19,771 bases of DNA, from positions 1-19,771 of the forward strand of contig DBTI01000065.1 of assembly GCA_002306975.1 (NCBI GenBank), in the 5' to 3' direction. The position numbers and the translations under genes are program-made. This document shows, piece after piece, positions 5,491 to 12,566 of this stretch; the first letter of the stretch is position 1, and each line of letters begins with the position of its first letter. Below the pieces are notes generated by a model. The model did no database searches and had not been told where the DNA came from. It was given only the letters and a program-made list of their open reading frames with translations. This DNA comes from Ruminococcaceae bacterium UBA1320. Its GTDB lineage: Bacteria > Bacillota > Clostridia > Oscillospirales > Ethanoligenentaceae.

Positions 5491-7125
5491 ATGCCAATAA
5501 CGGAGATTCTTTCCCGCAATGCGAACCTTTATGGCAATGACGTCAGCCTGATAGAAATCAATCCAGAAATCCTGGAAAAAAGAGAAATTACATGGCGTGA
5601 ATATGAACTTATCGAACCCAACACAGTCGCACAGTTTCGCCGTGAAATGACGTGGCGTGAGTTTGAGGAACAGGCAAACCGTTTTGCAAACCTCTTATTA
5701 ACAAGAGGGATACAAAAGGGCAGCAAGGTCGCTGTTTTGATGATGAATAGTCTTGAATGGCTTCCGGTTTACTTTGGCGTTTTGAAAACAGGCGCAATTG
5801 TCGTTCCCATGAATTATCGTTATACCGCCGCTGAAATAAAATATTGCCTTGACCTTTCGGAGTCTGACGCTTTGGTTTTCGGCCCTGAGTTTATCGGCCG
5901 TGTTGAGGCAATCTGCGATCAGATACCTAATGTTAAACAGCGCTTCTTTGTGGGGAAGGATTGCCCGTCGTTTTCTGAAAGCTATGAATACCTTACCGCA
6001 AGATGCTCAATTGATGCGCCGGATATCACGCTTTCGGATGAAGACAACGCCGCAATATATTTTTCATCGGGCACAACAGGATTTCCGAAAGCAATTTTAC
6101 ATACACACCTCAGCCTTATGTCGGCGTGCCTGACCGAAAACAATCATCATGGTCAGACAAAAGAGGATACGTTTCTTTGTATTCCGCCGCTGTATCACAC
6201 CGGAGCGAAAATGCACTGGTTCGGCAGCTTTTTAGTAGGCGGCAAAGCCGTTTTACTCCGCGGAGTCAAACCAAAGTGGATTCTCAAAGCGGTTTCGGAA
6301 GAACATTGCACAATAGTCTGGCTTCTCGTGCCGTGGGCGCAGGATATTCTTGACGCGATCGACAGCGGGGAAGTAAAACTTGAAGATTATCAGCTTGACC
6401 AGTGGAGGTTGATGCACATTGGCGCGCAGCCTGTTCCGCCAAGCCTTATTCATCGTTGGAAAAAGGTTTTTCCAAATCAGCTTTATGATACCAACTATGG
6501 TTTGAGCGAATCCATCGGCCCCGGCTGTGTTCATTTGGGCACAGAAAACATTCACAAGGTGGGTGCAATCGGCAAACCCGGCTTTAATTGGGAGGCAATG
6601 ATTGCCGACGAAAACGGCAGCCCATTAAAGCAGGGTGAGATTGGCGAGCTTGTTGTAAAAGGCCCCGGCGTTATGAAGTGCTATTACAACGACCCGGAAG
6701 CGACGGCTGCGGTGCTCAAGGGTGACTGGCTGTTTACGGGCGACATGGCGCGTATGGACGAGGACGGCTTTATCTATCTTGTTGACCGCAAAAAGGACGT
6801 CATTATCTGCGGCGGCGAGAATCTTTATCCGGTTCAAATCGAAGATTTTCTCCACGGCTGCGAGGCAATTAAAGACGTGGCGGTTATCGGTCTGCCCGAT
6901 AAGAGATTGGGTGAAATCACGGCGGCTATCATCGAGTTAAAACCCAATTCCAACTGTACGGAAGCGGATATCATGGCGTTCTGTTCCGCTCTTCCACGAT
7001 ATAAAAGACCCCGCAAGATAATTTTTGACGTGGTTTTGCGCAATCCCACCGGCAAGATTGAAAAACCAAAACTTCGTGAAAAATACTGCGGCGGAAGCCT
7101 TGTCGCCGCCGAAACCAACAATTAA
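5491..7125 (+). CDS. AMP-forming acyl-CoA synthetase (acyl-CoA ligase)
   Basis: A 544-residue enzyme of the adenylate-forming ANL family, full length. It activates a carboxylic acid with ATP and joins it to CoA in the cytoplasm. The ATP loop FSSGTTGFPKA lies at residues 191-201. Other core motifs are YGLSES, TGDMA, the hinge DRKKDVIICGGENLYP and the C-terminal NPTGKIEK, whose catalytic Lys is residue 522. The overall layout is that of medium/long-chain fatty-acid or aromatic-acid CoA ligases; the substrate cannot be assigned from sequence alone. The N-terminus has an extra segment in which REITWREYE (31-39) and REMTWREFE (51-59) repeat exactly 20 residues apart; I believe this extension also occurs in clostridial relatives. 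AAGGAG lies eight bases before the ATG. It is a single-gene unit with a terminator at 7169. Confidence 0.9.
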   Translation: MPITEILSRNANLYGNDVSLIEINPEILEKREITWREYELIEPNTVAQFRREMTWREFEEQANRFANLLLTRGIQKGSKVAVLMMNSLEWLPVYFGVLKTGAIVVPMNYRYTAAEIKYCLDLSESDALVFGPEFIGRVEAICDQIPNVKQRFFVGKDCPSFSESYEYLTARCSIDAPDITLSDEDNAAIYFSSGTTGFPKAILHTHLSLMSACLTENNHHGQTKEDTFLCIPPLYHTGAKMHWFGSFLVGGKAVLLRGVKPKWILKAVSEEHCTIVWLLVPWAQDILDAIDSGEVKLEDYQLDQWRLMHIGAQPVPPSLIHRWKKVFPNQLYDTNYGLSESIGPGCVHLGTENIHKVGAIGKPGFNWEAMIADENGSPLKQGEIGELVVKGPGVMKCYYNDPEATAAVLKGDWLFTGDMARMDEDGFIYLVDRKKDVIICGGENLYPVQIEDFLHGCEAIKDVAVIGLPDKRLGEITAAIIELKPNSNCTEADIMAFCSALPRYKRPRKIIFDVVLRNPTGKIEKPKLREKYCGGSLVAAETNN

Positions 7126-7168
7126 ATCAGAAAAGAATAGTACTTTTTATTTATAAATTTTCGTTTTT

Positions 7169-7215
7169 AAAATCCCCGCACAGTTCAGGCCCGTGAACTG
7201 TGCGGGGATTTTTAT
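7169..7215 (+). terminator. Strong intrinsic terminator after the acyl-CoA synthetase
   Basis: A 19-bp perfect stem: AAAATCCCCGCACAGTTCA (7169-7187) pairs with 7194-7212 around the loop GGCCCG, and the right arm ends in GGGGATTTTTA. The stem core ATCCCCGCACAG is also that of the terminator at 2101-2135, about 5 kb away. Confidence 0.9.
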
Positions 7216-7240
7216 ACGCAATCATAAAACATCCATAATT

Positions 7241-7300
7241 TTTACAGAAACATTACAGTTACTGTATTTTTACTTTTCACAAAATCTAGTAACTTAATAT
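7241..7300 (+). promoter_or_regulatory. Likely Pho box and -10 element of the phosphatase gene
   Basis: Six-base blocks recur every 11 bases: TTTACA (7241), ATTACA (7252), TGTATT (7263, degenerate) and TTTTCA (7274). This is the spacing of PhoP-binding direct repeats (TTAACA-like, 5-bp spacers) in Gram-positive bacteria. A -10-like TAATAT lies at 7295-7300, which would put the repeats at about -66 to -28, where PhoP activates. The downstream gene is a phosphatase-like enzyme, which supports regulation by phosphate starvation. No sequence search was run. Confidence 0.5.
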
Positions 7301-7334
7301 CGTAGAGAAAACTGAATTTTGTAGGAGGAGAAAC

Positions 7335-9074
7335 ATGAAATTTAAAAAGTCAATGGCGCTTATTCTTTCAACCGCTGTAGTTTTGTCCCTTTTCTCAGGC
7401 ATCAGCGCTTCAGCCGCGGTGACAGAATCAAGCAGCACCACTCCGCATACTATTTTCGTTACATTTAACGGCGACCCGAAAACATCACGCGGGCTTACCT
7501 GGTTCACAAACAGCAACGGTCTTGCCTCACAGGTTGAATTCAGCACAAAAAACGACCTTAGCGGTGCAGTCACCGTAAACGGCACAGCTTCTTATGAGGT
7601 CGACGGCGGCGACAGAAATACGGGCGACGGCGTCACAAGTGACGGAAAAACAATGACAGCTACGGCAGACGTTATAAAAGCCTATGGACACAAAGCGACT
7701 CTCACAGGGCTTAAACCGGGCACAACCTATTACTATAAGGTAGGGGATTCTGCCAAGGGATGGAGCAAGGAAGGTTCATTCACAACAGAATCCGCGGCTG
7801 CCTCCGCTTTCAGTTTTATCGATGTTACTGACACACAGGCGGCCTTTAACAACAGCGATTATTATTCAAACTGGGCGCCTCTTATAAACAAAGCGTTTAC
7901 GACAGCGCCGGATGCCTCTTTTGTGGTTGACGGCGGAGATTTGACAAACAACGGCGGTGATATCAACCAGTGGTATGATTTCTGGAACGCAGCGCAGACC
8001 CGGTTTATGCACACAACATTTGTTCCGGTAGCGGGCAACCACGAAACTTATCTCGCGAAAACATCCGGCGATTATTTATCCGTTACAAACAGCTTTAAAA
8101 ATAATAAAGGCTCGAACACGATTTTTACCTGCGGGCCATATCTTAACAGCTTTGTAAATCATTTTAACCTCAGTCTGCCGCAAAGCGAAAGCGCAGACAG
8201 CACAAAGCAAGGCGCATATTACGATTTCAATTATGGTAACGCTTTGATTATGGTTTTAAATACCAACCTGCTAAACGCCGACGGAACACTGACAGACGCG
8301 CAGCTTAACTGGGTGAAGACAGAGTGTCAGAATTCCAACCAAAAGTGGAAGATCGCGACATTCCACAGAGCCGTTCAGTCAATCGGCAGCCATATCGCAG
8401 ACGTTGACGTACAGGCACTGAGAGCCCAACTGCTTCCGATTATTGCACAGGATGGCATCGACCTTGTGCTTCAGGGGCATGACCACACCTATGTAAGGTC
8501 AAAGCAAATCGGCACTGCCGGTGTGCCTGTGGCAAAACAGACAAAGATAACCGAAACCTATAAGGGTGTAAACACGACCTTCGGCGTCAATCCTACAGGC
8601 ACTGTTTATATCATCAACGGAGCGTCAAATGACAAATTCTATGTTGACAATTATAATGCGGCCGGTTTTGAGGACGCGAGCAAAAATGTATATCCCGATT
8701 TTTCAAATCCGACAGTCACAGGAAACACTCTTGATGAAGCCAATGATCCGACGGGCGCAACTGTAGCCAGCTGCCCGACCTATTCGGTCGTCAGGGTTGA
8801 CGGCGACAAGCTGGTAGTGACCACCTACCAGTATAATACCGACACAGAGTCACAGAATGTTCTGGAAAGCTACGGTCTTGCAAAGCCCAATCAGTCGGCG
8901 CTTATCGCAAAGATCAACGCTCTGCCGAGCGCTAAGTCGGTGAAAGCGTCAGACAAGACCAAGGTAAATGCGGCATACAGCACCTATAATGCTCTTGACG
9001 CGGTAAATAAATCGGTTGTCACAAACTCAAGCAAACTGATAAGCCTCTACAACACCTTAAACAAGCATAAGTAA
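7335..9074 (+). CDS. Secreted purple-acid-phosphatase-like metallophosphoesterase
   Basis: A 579-residue exported protein. Residues 1-27 form a signal peptide (basic MKFKK, hydrophobic core, SASA cleavage region). A fibronectin-like purple acid phosphatase N-terminal domain spans about 35-150 (TTPHTIFVTFNGDPKTSRGL, LTGLKPGTTYYYKVGDS). The metallophosphoesterase domain (about 155-500) shows DTQ (166-168), GGD with Asp202, GNHE with His236, His344 in ATFHRAV, and GHDHTYVR with His382 and His384: the full two-metal site. A helical tail (about 520-579) resembles modules seen in clostridial surface proteins. It probably releases phosphate from organic phosphates outside the cell. The AGGAGGAG site lies five bases before the ATG, and a Pho-box-like site is upstream. 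Confidence 0.9.
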   Translation: MKFKKSMALILSTAVVLSLFSGISASAAVTESSSTTPHTIFVTFNGDPKTSRGLTWFTNSNGLASQVEFSTKNDLSGAVTVNGTASYEVDGGDRNTGDGVTSDGKTMTATADVIKAYGHKATLTGLKPGTTYYYKVGDSAKGWSKEGSFTTESAAASAFSFIDVTDTQAAFNNSDYYSNWAPLINKAFTTAPDASFVVDGGDLTNNGGDINQWYDFWNAAQTRFMHTTFVPVAGNHETYLAKTSGDYLSVTNSFKNNKGSNTIFTCGPYLNSFVNHFNLSLPQSESADSTKQGAYYDFNYGNALIMVLNTNLLNADGTLTDAQLNWVKTECQNSNQKWKIATFHRAVQSIGSHIADVDVQALRAQLLPIIAQDGIDLVLQGHDHTYVRSKQIGTAGVPVAKQTKITETYKGVNTTFGVNPTGTVYIINGASNDKFYVDNYNAAGFEDASKNVYPDFSNPTVTGNTLDEANDPTGATVASCPTYSVVRVDGDKLVVTTYQYNTDTESQNVLESYGLAKPNQSALIAKINALPSAKSVKASDKTKVNAAYSTYNALDAVNKSVVTNSSKLISLYNTLNKHK

Positions 9075-9089
9075 ATCGTTCTTCCTATT

Positions 9090-9184
9090 ATAATTTCCAA
9101 TAAAAGCGGGAAAGAAGATTGTATCTTCCCCCACCGAGGGTGGGGGAAGATACAAAACTATTCCGTTCTAATTTAAGAATTGTC
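9090..9184. repeat. Palindromic intergenic element, copy D
   Basis: The left arm ATAATTTCCAATAAAAGCGG and the right arm (ATTCCGTTCTAATTTAAGAA, reverse complement GACAATTCTTAAATTAGAAC) flank a perfect 17-bp hairpin centred on the loop GAG: GTATCTTCCCCCACC (9121-9135) pairs with 9139-9153, plus TT/AA outside. It starts 16 bases after the phosphatase stop and could act as its terminator, though no T run follows the stem. Confidence 0.7.
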
Positions 9185-9186
9185 TC

Positions 9187-9220
9187 AGCGGCTATCACCT
9201 GAAAGGCGATAGCCGCTTTG
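9187..9220. terminator. Hairpin between convergent genes
   Basis: AGCGGCTATC (9187-9196) pairs perfectly with GATAGCCGCT (9208-9217) over an 11-base loop, then TTTG. It lies between the convergent phosphatase (ends 9074) and the minus-strand gene ending at 9227. The T tract is short on both strands, so termination strength is uncertain. Confidence 0.5.
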
Positions 9221-9226
9221 CTGTAA

Positions 9227-9856
9227 TCATAATGTTCGGTGCAGCAGCGAACCGATTTTAGCGTTAAAATCAAACAGATATCTGAAAAGCTCGTTTACCA
9301 TTGCCTTTTTGTGCTGTTCCGGTTTTAATAGATAACCTTCGATATACCGCTCACCCGACGTGCTTTTGTATACCAGCCGATGATTGCCGTCTACGATCAA
9401 ATATTGTGGATTAAGAAAAGGTATCTCAGCGATAATAATGGGGCTGCTGCGGTCTTTTGCACGGTGGAGGCCGTCTTTTGTTATACCGCTTTGATTAACA
9501 AAAGGAATAAGTGGTGCTGTCTCAAGCTTTACCGGCTTTATTTTTTCTTTTTCTATAACAGCGTTAAGCATTTTTACACTCCAAACGAGGTGGTAATAAT
9601 CATTGCCAATGCCGGTTTCAAAAAGCTTTTCATAATATTCATCGTTTTTTCGCAAATCATGCCGTATTTTATGTATTTTCGCTTCGTATTTTTCTGAAAA
9701 CATTTTTTTATACTGTTCAATAATCTCTTTGACTTTTTCATTGTTAAGAGAATAATCATGGGATGAGTTCACCGCAAATTCAATGGTATCATCGAGTCTG
9801 TAGATATAACTTTTATCTACCTTATCATTGCTTCTTAAACGTTCAACATATCTCAT
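9227..9856 (-). CDS. Hypothetical protein with a ParB/sulfiredoxin-like motif
   Basis: A 209-residue protein that I cannot name. The N-terminal half is highly charged and helical (KVKEIIEQYKKMFSEKYEAK, KIRHDLRKNDEYYEKLFETG). The second half has hydrophobic strands and the motif YLIVDGNHRLVYK (Asp156-Gly-Asn-His-Arg160), preceded by SSPIIIAEIPFL. 'DGxHR' after a beta strand is the signature of ParB-N-like/sulfiredoxin-fold domains, which bind nucleotides or act as nucleases or kinases. That link is by motif only. No signal peptide is seen. AGGGG lies nine bases before the ATG, and an ATAAT-type -10 (ATTATA on the plus strand at 9887-9892) lies upstream. The gene stands alone, bounded by palindromic elements on both sides. 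Confidence 0.7.
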   Translation of the reverse strand: MRYVERLRSNDKVDKSYIYRLDDTIEFAVNSSHDYSLNNEKVKEIIEQYKKMFSEKYEAKIHKIRHDLRKNDEYYEKLFETGIGNDYYHLVWSVKMLNAVIEKEKIKPVKLETAPLIPFVNQSGITKDGLHRAKDRSSPIIIAEIPFLNPQYLIVDGNHRLVYKSTSGERYIEGYLLKPEQHKKAMVNELFRYLFDFNAKIGSLLHRTL

Positions 9857-9959
9857 AAAAACAAACCCCTACATTATTCTTACCTTATTATATTAATCGG
9901 AATTTGTCTTTGACTTTTTTATAGGTTTCTCAAACAAGCGATAGAAGTAATTGCACAGG

Positions 9960-10006
9960 AAATCCTGCTTCGTTATAGCAATATAACGAAGCAGGATTTG
10001 TTTTTT
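9960..10006 (+). terminator. GNRA-capped hairpin with T run (orphan terminator-like structure)
   Basis: AAATCCTGCTTCGTTATA (9960-9977) pairs over all 18 bases with 9982-9999 around a GCAA tetraloop, then G and TTTTTT. It has the form of a plus-strand intrinsic terminator, but the only nearby gene is on the minus strand and transcribed away from it. It may end an unseen small RNA or block read-through into the attenuator region downstream. Confidence 0.6.
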
Positions 10007-10075
10007 GTGTCTCCCCCGCCACCGGCGGGGGAGACACACTGCTTAACTTTCTTATTTAAAAATTAAATTGCTAAA
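9973..10075. repeat. Palindromic intergenic element, copy E
   Basis: The centre is a perfect 15-bp hairpin, TGTGTCTCCCCCGCC (10006-10020) pairing with 10024-10038 around the loop ACC, very like the centre of copy D. The outer arms are TTATAGCAATATAACG on the left and, as reverse complement on the right, CTTTAGCAATTTAATTTTTA. The rest of 9857-10114 shows only AT-rich sequence. Confidence 0.6.
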
Positions 10076-10114
10076 GTATTAAAAAGAATCCCGCATAATT
10101 TATAATATTTTTTA

Positions 10115-10143
10115 TTGACATTATGACAATAGCAAGATATAAT
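10115..10143 (+). promoter_or_regulatory. Consensus sigma-A promoter of the leader-peptide/methionine operon
   Basis: TTGACA (10115-10120) and TATAAT (10138-10143) are both perfect, with an ideal 17-base spacer. Transcription should begin near 10150, about 96 bases before the small Cys-rich ORF. A short palindrome, TACATGAATGTA (10182-10193), lies just inside the transcript and could be an operator. No other convincing promoter lies between here and the aminotransferase gene. Confidence 0.85.
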
Positions 10144-10245
10144 TAATTCAATCTTATAATTCCTATCAGAATAATAAAGTATACATGAATGTACTCACTA
10201 TAAGCAAAATATGCTGCAAATACAAACTTGAGGGGAATAAAGTTC

Positions 10246-10392
10246 ATGAACAAGGCAACCGACAGCTGTTTAAGAATAATCAACAGCAAGTCTGAACGCA
10301 TGTGCAGGCTTATGTGCAGCAAAGGTGCTGACCTATGTCTGTTTTTTTGTCAAAAACTAAATATGCGTTACGATGCCGGCTGTAACTTCTGA
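10246..10392 (+). CDS. Cysteine/methionine-rich 48-residue peptide, probable attenuator leader peptide
   Basis: A short ORF with GAGGGG ten bases before the ATG. It encodes 48 residues with six cysteines (8, 20, 24, 31, 35, 46) and four methionines (1, 19, 23, 40). The densest part is MCRLMC (19-24), then CLFFC (31-35). There is no signal peptide, and the cysteine spacing does not fit the SCIFF/ranthipeptide precursors I know. It lies between a consensus promoter and a strong terminator, directly upstream of a metQNI operon. Its last codons form one strand of a possible antiterminator. The placement and amino-acid bias fit a leader peptide whose translation senses charged tRNA-Cys or tRNA-Met. 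A stand-alone small protein is the alternative. Confidence 0.65.
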   Translation: MNKATDSCLRIINSKSERMCRLMCSKGADLCLFFCQKLNMRYDAGCNF

Positions 10393-10457
10393 TATTGAAA
10401 ATTAAAACGGTCTTCTCCAGAGGAAGTTTACAGACTGCAAAGCTGTAAACTTTTTTT
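10367..10457 (+). promoter_or_regulatory. Candidate transcription attenuator: terminator with overlapping antiterminator
   Basis: The terminator is AAGTTTACAG (10424-10433) pairing with CTGTAAACTT (10443-10452) over a nine-base loop, running into TTTTTTT. The left arm can instead pair with CTGTAACTTC (10380-10389), the last codons of the small ORF: GAAGTTTACAG (10423-10433) fits with ten pairs and one bulged T. That same strand can also pair upstream, GTTAC (10367-10371) with GTAAC (10382-10386). These three mutually exclusive pairings match the 1:2, 2:3, 3:4 logic of classical leader-peptide attenuation. A ribosome stalled at the Cys/Met codons would leave the antiterminator free; one reaching the stop codon would cover it. 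Confidence 0.6.
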
Positions 10458-10497
10458 ATTTTTATTTTGAAAAATTCAGAGAAAGGGTTGTGCTAAA

Positions 10498-11661
10498 ATG
10501 CAGAGCTTTAGCGTGCGTACAAGTAAATTTGGAGGCTCGATGATCCGGGCGATGTCTTTAAATGATAATCTGACAGATACCATCAATCTTGGTCAGGGCT
10601 ACCCGGATTTTGACCCTCCTAAGCCATTGCTGGGTGCTTTGAAGCAAACAACGGTGAGCGGCCCTCATCAGTATGCACTTTCACAGGGATCGGTAAATTT
10701 TCGCGACGCGTTGGCGAAAAAGCAGTCTCGCTTTATGAAGCGGACAATCAGCGCCGACAAAGAAGTCTTGGCGACCTGCGGCTCGACAGAAGCCATGATG
10801 GCGGCGCTGCTGACGCTTATCGACACAGGCGACCGGGTCATCGTATTCAGACCATACTATGAAAATTATGTGTCTCAGGCAAAAATAGCGGGTGCGGAAA
10901 TCGACTTTGTCGATCTTAAATTACCCGATTTTCAGTTTGACGCGGATGAACTTGAGGCTGCGTTCAAAAAGAAGCCGAAGGCGATTATCATTTGCAATCC
11001 GTCAAACCCGACGGGAAAGGTTTTTACCAAAGAAGAACTGCAAACAATTGCTGATTTGGCTGAAAAATATGATACCTATGTCATTACGGATGAAGTATAT
11101 GAGCACATTTTGTATGAAGGAAGAAAGCACGTCTATTTCGCCTCTCTGCCGCGAATGTGGGAGCGCACGATAACCTGTGGATCTCTTTCGAAAACTTATG
11201 CGATTACGGGTTGGCGCGTCGGATACATAATCACAAGCGAAACTATTTTGACGGCGGTGAAGCGGGCACATGACTATTTGACGGTTTGCGCGCCTTCGCA
11301 GTTGCAGCAAGCGGTTGTCGCCGGGCTTGAGCTGGGTGATGATTACTATGAAAATTTGCAAGAATCCTATCAGCAGAAAAAAGATGTATTTTTGAAAGGA
11401 CTGGGGCAGCTCGGGCTGCGGTATCTTGAGCCGCAGGGCGCCTATTATGTTCTTGTTGATATCTCGCCGTTCGGGTTTCAGAATGATCTGGAGTTTTGTG
11501 ATCGGCTGATAGAGAAAACCGGTGTTATTACGGTGCCGGGAACATCCTTTCAAAACAGTGAGGCAACGGGAACAGTGCGTTTCCATTTTGCCAAGAAAAT
11601 AAGTACGCTTGAAGAGGCGTGTAATCGCCTTGAAAAAATAAAAAACTATACATTTAGGTGA
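10498..11661 (+). CDS. PLP-dependent class I/II aminotransferase, probably methionine-related
   Basis: A 387-residue fold-type I aminotransferase of normal length. It has the N-terminal NLGQGYPDFDPP motif, NPSNPTGK (about residues 167-174), YVITDEVYEH, the PLP lysine Lys232 in SLSKTYAITGWRVGY, and a C-terminal arginine in TGTVRFHFA that should bind the substrate carboxylate. The NLGQGYPDF start resembles the methionine/kynurenine/glutamine aminotransferase subgroup (YbdL-like). It is the first gene of an operon with metQNI, which supports interconversion of methionine and 4-methylthio-2-oxobutanoate; the substrate is inferred from context. AAAGG lies upstream of the ATG, and the start is 41 bases after the attenuator. 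The stop is followed 11 bases later by metQ. Confidence 0.85.
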   Translation: MQSFSVRTSKFGGSMIRAMSLNDNLTDTINLGQGYPDFDPPKPLLGALKQTTVSGPHQYALSQGSVNFRDALAKKQSRFMKRTISADKEVLATCGSTEAMMAALLTLIDTGDRVIVFRPYYENYVSQAKIAGAEIDFVDLKLPDFQFDADELEAAFKKKPKAIIICNPSNPTGKVFTKEELQTIADLAEKYDTYVITDEVYEHILYEGRKHVYFASLPRMWERTITCGSLSKTYAITGWRVGYIITSETILTAVKRAHDYLTVCAPSQLQQAVVAGLELGDDYYENLQESYQQKKDVFLKGLGQLGLRYLEPQGAYYVLVDISPFGFQNDLEFCDRLIEKTGVITVPGTSFQNSEATGTVRFHFAKKISTLEEACNRLEKIKNYTFR

Positions 11662-11672
11662 GGGGAAACATT

Positions 11673-12566
11673 ATGAAAAAGAATCATTCAATTCGATTTG
11701 CGGCATTTATCCTTTTGGTTGTCTTTGCGATAACCGGCCTTGCGGGCTGCGCAAAAAGCGCATCGCCGTCAACCGCCAGCTCAAAGCATTTGCGCGTTGC
11801 GGCAGCACCCGGTCCTTACGGCGATATGTTTGATGAAGCAATCAAGCCGTATTTAGAGAAAAATCTGGGCTATACCGTAGACATCAAGGAATATTCCGAT
11901 AGCAATGCGGCGCACCAGGCTTTGCTTGACGGAGAACTTGACACCATAATTATGGGGCATTTGGCTTATGAAAAATCAATGGAAAAAAATATCGGCAAAA
12001 GCATTACGCCGATTTATGTGGTTCCGACAGCGGGAGCCGGTATCTACTCGAACAAATACAAATCTTTAAGTGAAATTAAAGACGGCGCCACCGTTTCCGT
12101 CGCCAATGACACCACCAATTTCCCGAGGGCGCTTCGAATTTTACAGGCGGCAGGTCTTATCAAACTCGCTAAGGATTGCGATCCTTTCACAGCAACGGAA
12201 GCAGACATAGCGGAAAACCCGCATCATCTCAAGCTGGTTCAAATTGATCCTGCCGAGGCGGCCCGCTCTATGGAATCGGTCGATCTCGCCATCGTACATG
12301 GAAATTACGCTTTTGCTACCGGGCTTGATTTAAAATCAGCGCTTTATACGGAAGTTTTGGATGAAAACTATAAGAACTGCCTTGTGGTTGATACCAAAAG
12401 GGTAAAGGAACAGTTTGTTGCGGATATTCAAAAAGCCGCTTCTTCCGACGAATTTTGGAACGTGCTTAATAAAAAAGGAACACAGTATGAGATTTTCCAG
12501 CACCCTAAAAAGAGTATTCCAGACAAATTCTATACCGATCAGGGTTTGGAGGTCCCCAAAAAATGA
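11673..12566 (+). CDS. metQ: MetQ/NlpA-family methionine-binding lipoprotein
   Basis: The substrate-binding protein of a methionine ABC importer, about 297 residues. A lipoprotein signal peptide ends in the lipobox GLAGC with Cys26 as the lipid anchor. The mature part has the NlpA-family start LRVAAAPGPYGDMFDEAIKP, then VDIKEYSDSNAAHQALLDGE, the substrate-contacting NDTTNFPRAL region and a late DLAIVHGNYA. I chose the ATG at 11673 because GAGGGG lies seven bases upstream; the longer GTG reading overlaps that site. It should sit on the outer face of the membrane and deliver L- or D-methionine, or a related compound, to MetI/MetN. metN starts four bases before its end. Confidence 0.9.
   Translation: MKKNHSIRFAAFILLVVFAITGLAGCAKSASPSTASSKHLRVAAAPGPYGDMFDEAIKPYLEKNLGYTVDIKEYSDSNAAHQALLDGELDTIIMGHLAYEKSMEKNIGKSITPIYVVPTAGAGIYSNKYKSLSEIKDGATVSVANDTTNFPRALRILQAAGLIKLAKDCDPFTATEADIAENPHHLKLVQIDPAEAARSMESVDLAIVHGNYAFATGLDLKSALYTEVLDENYKNCLVVDTKRVKEQFVADIQKAASSDEFWNVLNKKGTQYEIFQHPKKSIPDKFYTDQGLEVPKK

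Noticed and set aside
9119..10038. CRISPR array suggested by recurring C/G-rich palindromes.
   Set aside because: The copies are far apart, diverged and not regularly spaced; no cas genes are present.
10230..10333. Possible S-box (SAM-I) riboswitch: GAGGGG, ATGAA, GGCAACC (10254-10260) and AAGGTGCTGACC (10321-10332) occur in the right order upstream of methionine genes.
   Set aside because: The GGC of GGCAACC has no GCC partner upstream. The spacing to AAGGTGC is about 60 bases. No P1 stem pairing the 5' flank with the antiterminator strand is visible. The region is better explained as a translated ORF. An Infernal search with the Rfam SAM model would settle it.
10246..10392. The small Cys-rich ORF as a SCIFF/ranthipeptide (RiPP) precursor.
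   Set aside because: The cysteine spacing and flanking residues do not match SCIFF, and no radical SAM or peptidase gene accompanies it.
10144..10497. T-box leader for the methionine operon.
   Set aside because: No T-box sequence (TGGNACCGCG-type) precedes the terminator and no specifier stem is visible.
11002..11586. Minus-strand ORF of 194 codons inside the aminotransferase gene.
   Set aside because: Antisense shadow of a conserved enzyme with intact motifs; composition is not protein-like.
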